Positions 17,158 through 24,460 of a stretch of 49,605 bases of DNA are shown here, in pieces (the stretch's first letter is position 1; each line of letters opens with the position of its first letter). Position numbers and translations under genes: made by a program. Source of the stretch: JAWKSY01 sp041402125 (GTDB lineage: Bacteria > Planctomycetota > GCA-002687715 > DRQF01); assembly GCA_041402125.1 (NCBI GenBank), contig JAWKSY010000025.1, positions 1 to 49,605 of the forward strand. Reading direction: 5' to 3'. The notes beneath the pieces were generated by a model. It made no database searches. It saw only the letters and a program-made list of their open reading frames with translations, and was not told the DNA's origin.

Positions 17158-17637
17158 ATGAAGGGCGACGCCAGGATCATCGACGCGCTGAACGATCTCC
17201 TGACCGCGGAACTCACCGCGATCAACCAGTACTACATCCACTACAAGATGTGCGAGAACTGGGGCTTCAAGCGCCACGCGGACTACTTCCGCGCCGAGTC
17301 CATCGACGAGATGAAGCACTCGGACATGCTGATGTCGCGGATCCTCTTCCTCGACGGCATCCCGAACGTCCAGCGCTACAACCCGGTCCTCGTGGGCGAG
17401 ACCGTCCGCGAGCAGATCGAGCTCGCCGTCGCGGCCGAGACCCAGGCCGCGAAGCTGATGAACGACCTCATCGCCGCCTCGCGCGACGGCGGCGACAACG
17501 GCACCCGCGAGATGGTCGAGCGCATGCTCGTCGACACCGAGGAGGCCCTCGACTGGGCCGAATCGCAGCTCCACCAGATCGCCACGATCGGCGTCGAGAA
17601 CTACCTCGCGCAGAGCATCGATCTCTCCCACGACTGA
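17158..17637 (+). CDS. bfr: Bacterioferritin, heme-binding, with an incomplete ferroxidase site
   Basis: A 159-residue bacterioferritin that aligns without gaps to the E. coli protein over the first 60 residues, and over the 120-135 region that carries the last two ligands. The heme axial ligand Met52 is present in SIDEMKHSD. Ferroxidase ligands Glu18, Glu51, His54 and Glu94 are kept. At the positions of Glu127 and His130 the sequence reads D-T-E-E-A, giving Thr127 and Ala130. Two of six di-iron ligands are thus missing. Bacterioferritins with one heme-competent, ferroxidase-poor subunit are known to co-assemble with a second subunit in some bacteria, and a partner gene elsewhere is expected. 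Together with the Bfd-like gene it forms an iron storage and release pair. Confidence 0.93.
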   Translation: MKGDARIIDALNDLLTAELTAINQYYIHYKMCENWGFKRHADYFRAESIDEMKHSDMLMSRILFLDGIPNVQRYNPVLVGETVREQIELAVAAETQAAKLMNDLIAASRDGGDNGTREMVERMLVDTEEALDWAESQLHQIATIGVENYLAQSIDLSHD

Positions 17638-17643
17638 GTCGGA

Positions 17644-17667
17644 CGGGGCCCCGGACCCGGGGCCCCG
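17644..17667. terminator. Bidirectional GC hairpin between convergent genes
   Basis: CGGGGCCCCG occurs twice, separated by four bases, and forms a stable inverted repeat between the bacterioferritin stop and the convergent threonine dehydratase stop. There is no T tract. Confidence 0.45.
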
Positions 17668-17670
17668 CGG

Positions 17671-18648
17671 TCAGTCGGCGAGCCAGCGCCGCGCCGTCGC
17701 GGCGTCGAGATTGCCGCCGCAGAGGATGATCGCCACCGTGCGGCCCGCCCAGGTCCGACCGGTGGCGAGGAAGGCGGCCACGGCCATCGCGGCCGCTCCC
17801 TCCACCAGCAACCCTTCCTCGTCGAAGACGGCGCGGAGCGCGGGCCCGATCTCGTCCTCCGGCACGAGCAACGAGCGGTCCACGACGGCCCGGCACAGCG
17901 GCAGCGTGACGGAATCGGGATCGACGCCGCCGGCCGTCGCGTCGGAGAGCGTGTCCTCGCAGACGGCGTCGACCCAGCGCCCCGCCTCGAGACAGGCGTG
18001 CACCGCCGGCGAACGCTCCGGCGACGCGGCCACGATCTCGATCTCGGATCGCCGCGTCTTCAGGACCGCGCCCACGCCTCCGATGAGCCCGCCCCCGCCG
18101 ACGGCGACGAAGACGGCGTCCAGATCCGGCGCCTGCCGCTCGAGCTCGAGCCCGATCGTCCCCTGCCCCGCCGCCACCTCGAGGTCGTCGTAGGGCGAGA
18201 CGTAGACGAGCCCCTCCCGCTCGGCGCAGGCGCGAGCGGCGCGCTCGGTGTCGAGGCAGTCGTCCCCGACGGACTCCAGCGCCGCTCCCTGCCCGAGGAT
18301 CTTCCGGCGCTTGCCCTCCTTGGCGTAGGTCGGCACGAAGACCCGCACCGGCACGCCGAGGAGCCGGCCGGCGAGCGCGCAGGCCGCGCCGTGGTTGCCG
18401 CTCGAGGCCACGACCACGCCGCGGCGCGCGTCGTCGGCGGAGAGCGCGCTCAGTCGGGCCATCGCCCCGCGGAACTTGAAGGAACCGCTCCGCTGCTGGT
18501 TCTCGAGCTTCAGGAGCACCCGGGCCCCGCTGCGCCGCGAGAGCCAGGGGGACTCCTCGAGCCCGGTCTCGCGCACCTCGCCCGCGCTGCGCCGGGCGGC
18601 CGCCTCGGCGCGTTCCCGCAGATCGGCCGGATTCGCGTCCTCGTTCAT
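17671..18648 (-). CDS. Threonine/serine dehydratase (PLP-dependent, fold type II)
   Basis: A 325-residue catabolic-size threonine dehydratase without the C-terminal ACT domain of biosynthetic IlvA. The PLP lysine is in GSFKFRGAM, the cofactor-ring asparagine in SSGNHG, and the phosphate-binding glycine loop in VGGGGLIGG. It would deaminate L-threonine or L-serine to 2-oxobutyrate or pyruvate plus ammonia. Serine racemase-like or hydroxyaspartate-specific activity cannot be excluded. GGAGGAG precedes the ATG at 18648. The divergent neighbour is a YfcC-type transporter, whose family handles amino acids or carboxylates, so uptake and catabolism may be linked. Confidence 0.88.
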   Translation of the reverse strand: MNEDANPADLRERAEAAARRSAGEVRETGLEESPWLSRRSGARVLLKLENQQRSGSFKFRGAMARLSALSADDARRGVVVASSGNHGAACALAGRLLGVPVRVFVPTYAKEGKRRKILGQGAALESVGDDCLDTERAARACAEREGLVYVSPYDDLEVAAGQGTIGLELERQAPDLDAVFVAVGGGGLIGGVGAVLKTRRSEIEIVAASPERSPAVHACLEAGRWVDAVCEDTLSDATAGGVDPDSVTLPLCRAVVDRSLLVPEDEIGPALRAVFDEEGLLVEGAAAMAVAAFLATGRTWAGRTVAIILCGGNLDAATARRWLAD

Positions 18649-18744
18649 CGCCGCTCCTCCCGGATGATGCCGACCACGCTACCCCGGCCGGCCGCTCCCG
18701 TCATCGACCCGATCCCGCCCCGCGACGGCGAGGCGCCCCGAGCG

Positions 18745-18750
18745 TAAGAT
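18745..18750 (+). promoter_or_regulatory. Candidate -10 element for the YfcC-type transporter
   Basis: TAAGAT lies 27 bp before the ATG at 18778, in the divergent region with the dehydratase gene. No good -35 is visible. Confidence 0.3.
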
Positions 18751-18777
18751 CCGCCGGAACCCCACGCGGAGCTGGCG

Positions 18778-20157
18778 ATGCGATTCAAGGTGCCCCACAC
18801 CCTCGTCCTTCTGTTCTTCATGATCCTCGCCGCCTGGCTGGCGACGATGGCCCTGCCGCAGGGGGCCTACTCGATGATCGAAGACGCCCACGGACATTCC
18901 GTCGTCGACCCGAGGGAGTACCAGACCTTCGAGGGCGAGGCCCGGCGGAGCATCTCGCTCTGGAGCGTCTTCACCTCGATCCCGGTCGGCTTCGAGAAGG
19001 CGCAGGACATCATCTTCTTCGTCTTCATCGTCGGCGGCGCCTTCGCGGTGCTCCGCGCCACCGGCGCGGCCGACGCCCTGATCGGCTGGCTCCTGCGTCG
19101 CTTCGGCCGCCAGCCGGCCTGGCTCGTCTTCGGCGGGATGTTCGTCTTCGCGGCCGGCTCGAGCACGATCGGGATGGCGGAGGAGTACCTCCCCTTCGTG
19201 CCCCTCGTCATCGCCCTCTGCGCCGGACTCGGCTTCGATCGCGTCACCGCCGTCGGCGTGCTCTGCGTGGGCTACGGAGTCGGCTACGGCGTCGCGGCGA
19301 CCAACCCCTTCACCGTGATCATCGCGCAGAACATCGCGCATCTCGAGAACTACAGCGGCTGGTGGTACCGCGTCGCGCTCCTCGTGCCCTTCCTCGGGCT
19401 CGGCTTCCTGCACGTCTGGCGCTACGCGAAGCGCACGCGACTCGACCCCTCGCGGAGCCTCGTCGCCGACGTCCCCTGGAGCGGAACGCCGGCCTCGAAG
19501 GAGGCCCCGCCGCTGACGCCGGTGCGCATCGTCGCGCTGCTGCTCGTCGTCGTCCTGATCGCGCTCCAGATCTGGGGTATGAAGACCCACGACTGGTACC
19601 TGGCCGAGATGGGGGCGATGTTCATCATCCTCTCCGTCGTCCTCGGCTTCCTCGGCCGCCTCGGCGTCGACGGCACCGCGAAGACCTTCTGCGAGGGCGC
19701 GGCCGAACTCACCGGCACCGCCCTCCTGATCGGCTTCGCCCGCACGATCCAGGTGATCCTCGACGAGGGTCAGGTGACGCACACGATCGTCCACGGCATC
19801 GCCTCGAGCCTGGAGAGCACGGGACCCTACGTCTCGGCCGTCGCGATGTTCCTCGTGCAGTGCGTGATGAACCTGTTCATCCCCTCCGGCAGCGGCCAGG
19901 CCTACGTCACGATGCCGATCATGGCGCCGCTCGCGGACGCGGTCGGCGTCTCGAAGCAGGTCGCCGTCCTCGCCTACCAGTTCGGCGACGGCTTCATGAA
20001 CATCATCGTGCCCACCAACGCCGTCCTCGTCGGCATCCTCGGCGTCGCGGGCATCCCCTTCGACCGCTGGCTGCGCTTCGTCGTGCCCTTCATCCTGCAG
20101 GTCATCGTGCTCGGTTCGATCGCCCTCACGGTCGCGGTGGCGATCGGCCTCTCCTGA
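18778..20157 (+). CDS. YfcC/DcuC-superfamily membrane transporter
   Basis: A 459-residue integral membrane protein with about 12 hydrophobic segments, beginning with HTLVLLFFMILAAWLATMAL. The first periplasmic loop, the FFVFIVGGAFAVLRATGA segment and the two re-entrant-like regions VGYGVGYGVAATNPFTV and LFIPSGSGQAYVTMPIMAPLAD are characteristic of the YfcC family. Members are thought to carry basic amino acids or C4-dicarboxylates across the inner membrane, but few have been tested. The divergent threonine dehydratase hints at an amino-acid substrate, which is only inference. The reading frame is complete and overlaps no real gene. Confidence 0.88.
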   Translation: MRFKVPHTLVLLFFMILAAWLATMALPQGAYSMIEDAHGHSVVDPREYQTFEGEARRSISLWSVFTSIPVGFEKAQDIIFFVFIVGGAFAVLRATGAADALIGWLLRRFGRQPAWLVFGGMFVFAAGSSTIGMAEEYLPFVPLVIALCAGLGFDRVTAVGVLCVGYGVGYGVAATNPFTVIIAQNIAHLENYSGWWYRVALLVPFLGLGFLHVWRYAKRTRLDPSRSLVADVPWSGTPASKEAPPLTPVRIVALLLVVVLIALQIWGMKTHDWYLAEMGAMFIILSVVLGFLGRLGVDGTAKTFCEGAAELTGTALLIGFARTIQVILDEGQVTHTIVHGIASSLESTGPYVSAVAMFLVQCVMNLFIPSGSGQAYVTMPIMAPLADAVGVSKQVAVLAYQFGDGFMNIIVPTNAVLVGILGVAGIPFDRWLRFVVPFILQVIVLGSIALTVAVAIGLS

Positions 20158-20178
20158 GGACGTGGGCGGCCGCGCCGC

Positions 20179-21522
20179 CTACTTCCCCCGCGGGGTCTTC
20201 CAGCCGAACTGCTCGGGACGGTAGGGGACGGCCTTCTGCGGGAAGTCGGCGAGGGGGGCCTCGGCGCGGAGGATGAGGGTGTCGCGCTTCGCGGCGAGGT
20301 CGGCGGCGGTGAAGGACACCGTCTCGTGCGGGATCACGCCGATGCCCTCGAGGCCGCGGCGATCGTTGTACCAGCTCTTGTTGCTGTGGGTGGAGACGTA
20401 GAGGGCGAAGCGACCCGACGGGAGTTCGATCGTGGTCTTCTGCGACGACATCCCGGCGCTCGGGCTCTCGCCGATCACGTAGCCGCGCCCCTCCTCCTTG
20501 AACATCCCGCTGCCCGTCTCGCCCGCGCTCGCGCAGTTGCCGTCGACGATGACGACGACCGGTCCGCCGAAGCGGAGGGGGCCGGCGCCCTCGACCTTGC
20601 GCGCGAAGGAGATCGACTTTCCCTCGGGGATGAAGCGCCCGAGGAAAGCCTCGTGGTCGAAGCCGCCGCCCGAGTTGCCGCGGAAGTCGAGGATCACCCC
20701 CGACACCTCGCCGATCGCGGCGAGGGCGCGATCGAGCTCGTCCACGACCTCGGAGCGGCAGCGTCGCACCTGGATGTAGCCGTGGCCGCCCTCGGTCTTC
20801 GCCCAGGCGATGTTCTTCCCGAGCCCGGCGAGATCCTCCGGCGGATAGGCGGGCCCGAAGGGGACGCAGTGGTCGCGGTCGATGACCAGGTTCCTCTTCC
20901 GCTTCTTGCCCTTCGCGTCACGGATCTCGAGCTTCATGCGCGTGCCCCGCTCGGCCGCGAGCCCGCGATGCAGCGTCGTGAAGCGCGCCTGGTGATCGGT
21001 GGAGAAGCTCCGCATCCTCGCGATCTCGGCCTCGCGCGCCGCGACCCACTTCGCCACGGCGACGCCGTCGACGGAGAGGATCTCGTCGCCGGGCTCCACG
21101 CCCGCCTTCTCGGACGCGCCCCAGACGTTCTTCACGTGGACGTGGCCGTCGATCTCGGTCCAGAACATGCCGGGACCGAAGAGCTCCGGCGGTCGCGGCG
21201 CCTTCCGGGCCGCATCCTCGTCCTTCTCGATGAGTCCCGCGTGTCCGTCGCGGAGCCGCGCGAGCAGCTCGACGAGGAGGTCACGCTGATCGACGTAGGT
21301 CTTCGCGTCCCTGGCGCGCTTCCTGAACTCGGCCGCGACCTTCTTCCAGGGGAGCTTCTTCGACTCGATCAGCGCGGCGCACTTCTCTTCGGTCTCCTTC
21401 AGCGCGGCGTCGACCTCGGCCGCGAACTCCTTCGCCCCGAGCGGGTCCTGGGCGCGCAGCGGCGCGGCCGCGAGTCCGACGAGAAAGAGGCAGGGGGCGA
21501 GGCGGAGAAGGATCGTGCGCAT
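20179..21522 (-). CDS. Exported S41-family (tail-specific type) serine protease with PDZ domain
   Basis: A 447-residue protein starting with a Sec signal peptide (MRTILLRLAPCLFLVGLAAA, then RAQ). An N-terminal helical domain follows. A PDZ domain around residues 130-200 contains VWGASEKAGVEPGDEILSVDG. The S41 protease core has DFRGNSGGGF and the nucleophile serine in GNCASAGETG. A lysine in SSQKTTIELPSG is a candidate general base of the Ser-Lys dyad. It probably processes or degrades periplasmic proteins. GGGAGAG precedes the ATG at 21522. It ends 22 bp from the convergent transporter gene, and tRNA-Trp lies upstream on the same strand. Confidence 0.85.
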   Translation of the reverse strand: MRTILLRLAPCLFLVGLAAAPLRAQDPLGAKEFAAEVDAALKETEEKCAALIESKKLPWKKVAAEFRKRARDAKTYVDQRDLLVELLARLRDGHAGLIEKDEDAARKAPRPPELFGPGMFWTEIDGHVHVKNVWGASEKAGVEPGDEILSVDGVAVAKWVAAREAEIARMRSFSTDHQARFTTLHRGLAAERGTRMKLEIRDAKGKKRKRNLVIDRDHCVPFGPAYPPEDLAGLGKNIAWAKTEGGHGYIQVRRCRSEVVDELDRALAAIGEVSGVILDFRGNSGGGFDHEAFLGRFIPEGKSISFARKVEGAGPLRFGGPVVVIVDGNCASAGETGSGMFKEEGRGYVIGESPSAGMSSQKTTIELPSGRFALYVSTHSNKSWYNDRRGLEGIGVIPHETVSFTAADLAAKRDTLILRAEAPLADFPQKAVPYRPEQFGWKTPRGK

Positions 21523-21812
21523 GGTTCTCTCCCGGTTCCGGAACGAGGGTCGCCGAAGGGACGCCGCGAGGGCAAGGGGCAAGCGCCGTGCCGTCGGGAG
21601 GGCCGAGGCGGAGTTCGCCCCGCAAGTCGCCGCGCGACGGACGCTTGGAGTCCGGAACGCGAGTCACCGCACCGCGGGCGAGCGACGGATTCGGGCGGCG
21701 ATGCCGGCAACCCGGTGACCGGTTCGCGGGCGAGACATGACGGCTGCCGGCGACGGGGTCCGGAACGACGACGAGATCGAACCCGGGGGCTCGATCTCGT
21801 CGTCACATCCAG

Positions 21813-21885
21813 CACGGGCAGAGGGACTTGAACCCCCAACCTGCTGATTTGGAATCAGCTGCTCTACCAATTGAGCTATACCCGT
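21813..21885 (-). tRNA. tRNA-Trp (anticodon CCA)
   Basis: On the minus strand the 73-nt sequence folds as a cloverleaf. The acceptor ACGGGTA pairs with TGCCCGT (one G-T pair), with discriminator G. The D arm is TAGCTCAATTGGTAGAGCA, the anticodon loop TTCCAAA within the GCTGA/TCAGC stem gives CCA, and the T arm contains GGTTCAAGTCC. CCA is not encoded. The standard CCA anticodon reads UGG only, which is consistent with UGA not being used as a general Trp codon. Confidence 0.95.
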
Positions 21886-21947
21886 AGGTCTCCCGCGCCG
21901 GGGCGCGAGGGGAGTCAGTCTACCCGGGGGGAACCGCCGGGCAAGGG

Positions 21948-22853
21948 TCAGCGACCGCCGCCGCCGGCCGGCTCGCGCGGGGGCGCGTCTTCCGGCGCGG
22001 GCGCCGGATCCGCCGGTCGCGGAGCGTCCTTCGCCGGGGCGGCCCCGTCCTCGGGCTTCGCCTCGGCCCGCCGCGGGACGAACTCGTCGTAGCTCACGGT
22101 CTGGATCGCCTGCGCCGTCCGCGTCACGACCTCGCGGGGGAAGGTGAAGCCGTCCTGATCGCGCCAGGAGTACTCGGCCACCGCGACCGGCTCCTCGGCC
22201 CCGCCCGCGACCCGCGTCGTCATCCGCTGGACGAGGAAGAGTTCACCTCGACTCCGGTAGACGTAGGTGCGCTCGTAGCGCGGCTGACCGGGACCGAGGT
22301 CCAGGAGCTGGCTCGCGAGGCGACCCTTCTCGTCGAGCGCAAGGACGGTCGCGGCGCGGAAGTCCGCGGGATCGGCGACGGGAGGTCCGACGAGCAGGGT
22401 GCCCTCCGGACCCGACCGCAGCGTGTTGCTCGCGAGGAGGGCGTCCGGGTCGTGGCCGACGACGTCGCCCTGGATCACGGGCAGGAGTCCCGCCAGCGCC
22501 GGCATCTCCTTCCCCTTCGCGTCGAGGAGCCGGCTCCCTTTCTCCGCGTCCCACTCGAAGGTCAGGGGGCCGAGCTCGCCGACGACCTTGCCGGTGCCGG
22601 GCTCCACGGTGCGCAGCTTCATCCGGCAGCGGAGTCCCGCGAGCCCCTCGCGATGCGCGCGGTAGATCCGGGCCGTCATCGCGCGATAGAGGATCAGCGC
22701 CGCGGGATCGTGACGGACGACCGGCTTGGCGGGCTCCGGCTTCGCCGCTTCGACGGGCGGCGCGACCGGCGGCGCCTTGGGCGCGGGCGCGGGCTCCTGC
22801 GCCCCCGCCACCGCCGCCAGGGCGATGACGAATCCTGCGATCGTCGTCTTCAT
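21948..22853 (-). CDS. Exported protein of unknown function with Pro/Ala-rich linkers
   Basis: A 301-residue protein with a Sec signal peptide (MKTTIAGFVIALAAVAGAQ). A Pro/Ala-rich linker follows, then a globular part from about 45 to 260 and a second Pro/Ala-rich tail ending in four glycines. The central part (LRCRMKLRTVEPGTGKVVG, and later YERTYVYRSRGELFLVQRM) is beta-rich and loosely recalls outer-membrane lipoprotein-sorting or DUF-type periplasmic domains that bind lipids, but I cannot assign it. GGAGGAGAG precedes the ATG at 22853. It is divergent from the selenoprotein operon, so the two share a 174-bp promoter region. Confidence 0.75.
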   Translation of the reverse strand: MKTTIAGFVIALAAVAGAQEPAPAPKAPPVAPPVEAAKPEPAKPVVRHDPAALILYRAMTARIYRAHREGLAGLRCRMKLRTVEPGTGKVVGELGPLTFEWDAEKGSRLLDAKGKEMPALAGLLPVIQGDVVGHDPDALLASNTLRSGPEGTLLVGPPVADPADFRAATVLALDEKGRLASQLLDLGPGQPRYERTYVYRSRGELFLVQRMTTRVAGGAEEPVAVAEYSWRDQDGFTFPREVVTRTAQAIQTVSYDEFVPRRAEAKPEDGAAPAKDAPRPADPAPAPEDAPPREPAGGGGR

Positions 22854-22989
22854 GTCGCTCTCCTCCGGCCCGACCGCGGGGTCCTCCCCCGTCCGGGTCG
22901 GCGCCTCCGACGCCCGCACCCGGATGACGAGCGTAGCAGCCCGGCCTCCGGGGCCGAAGCGGGACGCACCTCCGGGTCGCCGAGGGGAC

Positions 22990-22998
22990 TGGTATACT
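22990..22998 (+). promoter_or_regulatory. Extended -10 promoter of the selenoprotein-kynurenine operon
   Basis: TGGTATACT matches the extended -10 consensus TGnTATAAT at eight of nine positions and lies 29 bp before the ATG at 23028. No -35 is needed for such promoters and none is evident. It is the best promoter match in the window. Confidence 0.55.
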
Positions 22999-23027
22999 GC
23001 GCTCGCCGCATCCGCCCGGAGCCGTCC

Positions 23028-23588
23028 ATGTCGTCGAAACCCTGGATCGAGGTGGTGCCCGTCGAGCGCGCCGAAGGGCTCCTCCGACGGCTGTTCGACG
23101 CCGCGATCGGCCGGGCGGGCAAGGTCTTCAACATCGTGCAGATCATGAGCCTGCGGCCGCAGCAGACCCGGGCCTCGATGGACCTCTATCGCGAGGTGAT
23201 GTTCGCCCCCTCGGAGCTGGGCCGCGACGAACGCGAGATGGTCGCGACGGTCGTGAGCCGGGTGAACGAGTGCTTCTACTGAACGCGCGCGCACGCCGAG
23301 GATCTCCGGTCGGAGACCACACACGACGGAAGCTGGGTCGACGCGATCGAGAACGACTACCGCGAGGGCGATCTCACGCCGCGCGAGCGCGCCCTCTGCG
23401 ACTACGCCGCGAAGTTGACGCGGCGACCGCAGGACATGACGGCCGCGGACCTGGAGCCGCTCCGGGCCGTCGGACTGCAGGACACCGGGATCCTCGATCT
23501 CGTCCAGACGATCGCCTACTTCAACTACATCAACCGCGTGGCGGACGCCCTCGGCGTGCCGCCCGAGGCGGAGTGGGAGTCTCCGTGA
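23028..23588 (+). CDS. AhpD-like / carboxymuconolactone-decarboxylase-family selenoprotein (Cys82-x-x-Sec85)
   Basis: The frame from the ATG at 23028 runs 84 codons, meets TGA at 23280-23282, and continues open for another 101 codons to the stop at 23586-23588. With the UGA read through, the protein has 186 residues. It fits the peroxidase-related AhpD-like family: N-terminal WIEVVPVERAEG, MSLRPQQTRASMDLYREV, the active-site block VNECFY-U-TRAHAEDLR, and the C-terminal ILDLVQTIAYFNYINRVADA. In relatives the UGA position is the second cysteine of CxxC, followed three residues later by the conserved histidine, here also present. A SECIS-like hairpin lies just downstream. The likely role is thiol- or selenol-dependent reduction of peroxides or electrophiles. 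A Cys-to-stop error or a pseudogene is possible but less likely. GTGA couples it to the next gene. Confidence 0.82.
23300..23318 (+). promoter_or_regulatory. Bacterial SECIS-like hairpin for Sec insertion at codon 85
   Basis: GG-A-TCTCC, loop GGTC, GGAGA-CC: five base pairs, a bulged A on the 5' side and two more G-C pairs. The apical loop begins 25 nt after the UGA, inside the 16-37 nt window usual for bacterial SECIS elements. The loop GGUC and a 5'-side bulge are also features of the E. coli fdhF element recognised by SelB. The hairpin lies in coding sequence, as expected in bacteria. Confidence 0.72.
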
Positions 23589-24460
23589 ACGGCGAGCTCG
23601 CCGCCCTCCTCGCGCTCCTCGACGACGACAACGAGCGCGTGGCCGAAGCCGTGGCGACGCGTCTCGCCGAGCTCGGCGAGGCCGCGCGGGAAGGACTCCG
23701 GGAGGTGGCGCGCGACGGGAACCCGCGCCAGCGGGCGCGCGCGCGGGAGATCGAGGTCGGCCTCGAGCGCGTCGCCGCGCTCGCGCGCCTCGCCGAGTTC
23801 GCCCGCGAGCCGATCCGCGATCTCGAGGAGGGCGCCATCCTCCTCGCCGCCCTCGCCTTCCCCGGCACCGACGCCGCGGCGCTCCGACGTCGCCTCGACG
23901 AGCTCGCCTCCGACCTCGCCCCCGCCGTCCGCGGGGCCTGGCCGGGCGAGGGTCGGCTGCGGGCCTTCCTGAAGGGCTTCCACGGCACGCGGGGATTCGG
24001 CGGCGACCGCCGGGACTACGAGAGCCTCGCCAACGACTTCCTGCCCGGCGTCCTCGAGCGACGCCGCGGCATCCCGATCACGATCGCCCTGCTCCACGTC
24101 CTCGTCGGACGTCGGCTGGACCTCGACTTCGGCATCCTCGGCCTCCCCGGCCACGCGATCTCGCGCTTCCGCGAGCGGCGCTTCACGGGCTACGTCGACG
24201 GCTTCGACGGGGGCCAGACCTGGTCCGACACCAAGGTCCTGGCCTTCCTCGCCGGGCAGGGCTATCAAGGGGACGCGGCGCGGCCCTTCCTCCGGCCGCT
24301 CGCCCCGCGGCACGTGCTCGCCCGCATGGCGCGCAACGCCGAGGGACACGCCGCCGCGCGGGGGCTGACGGACCTGAGCCGTCTGCTCGGCGCGGCCCGA
24401 CAACACCTCGAGATCTACGAGATCCGCGATCGCGACGCGGGAGAGACCGGACATGCCTGA
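23585..24460 (+). CDS. SirB1-like (transglutaminase-like fold) protein
   Basis: A 291-residue protein whose central part, NDFLPGVLERRRGIPITIAL followed by LGLPGHAISRF, is the signature of the SirB1/transglutaminase-like family found in many bacteria without a defined reaction. The first ~90 residues are helical and look like a HEAT- or armadillo-type N-terminal extension (LLDDDNERVAEAVATRLAEL). No catalytic cysteine is visible in the core, as in other SirB1 proteins. I choose the GTG at 23585 because it overlaps the selenoprotein stop as GTGA. The 3' end overlaps the kynureninase start by eight bases. Its role in the operon is unknown. Confidence 0.82.
   Translation: MNGELAALLALLDDDNERVAEAVATRLAELGEAAREGLREVARDGNPRQRARAREIEVGLERVAALARLAEFAREPIRDLEEGAILLAALAFPGTDAAALRRRLDELASDLAPAVRGAWPGEGRLRAFLKGFHGTRGFGGDRRDYESLANDFLPGVLERRRGIPITIALLHVLVGRRLDLDFGILGLPGHAISRFRERRFTGYVDGFDGGQTWSDTKVLAFLAGQGYQGDAARPFLRPLAPRHVLARMARNAEGHAAARGLTDLSRLLGAARQHLEIYEIRDRDAGETGHA

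Noticed and set aside
23280..23282. In-frame TGA as evidence of a pseudogene
   Set aside because: It is the only stop, sits at a catalytic Cys position, is followed by a SECIS-like hairpin, and the downstream frame is fully conserved in style and coupled to the next gene.
23270..23584. N-terminal extension of the SirB1-like protein back to an ATG at 23270
   Set aside because: That translation reads the selenoprotein's 3' half out of frame. The GTG at 23585 with GTGA overlap is the better start.
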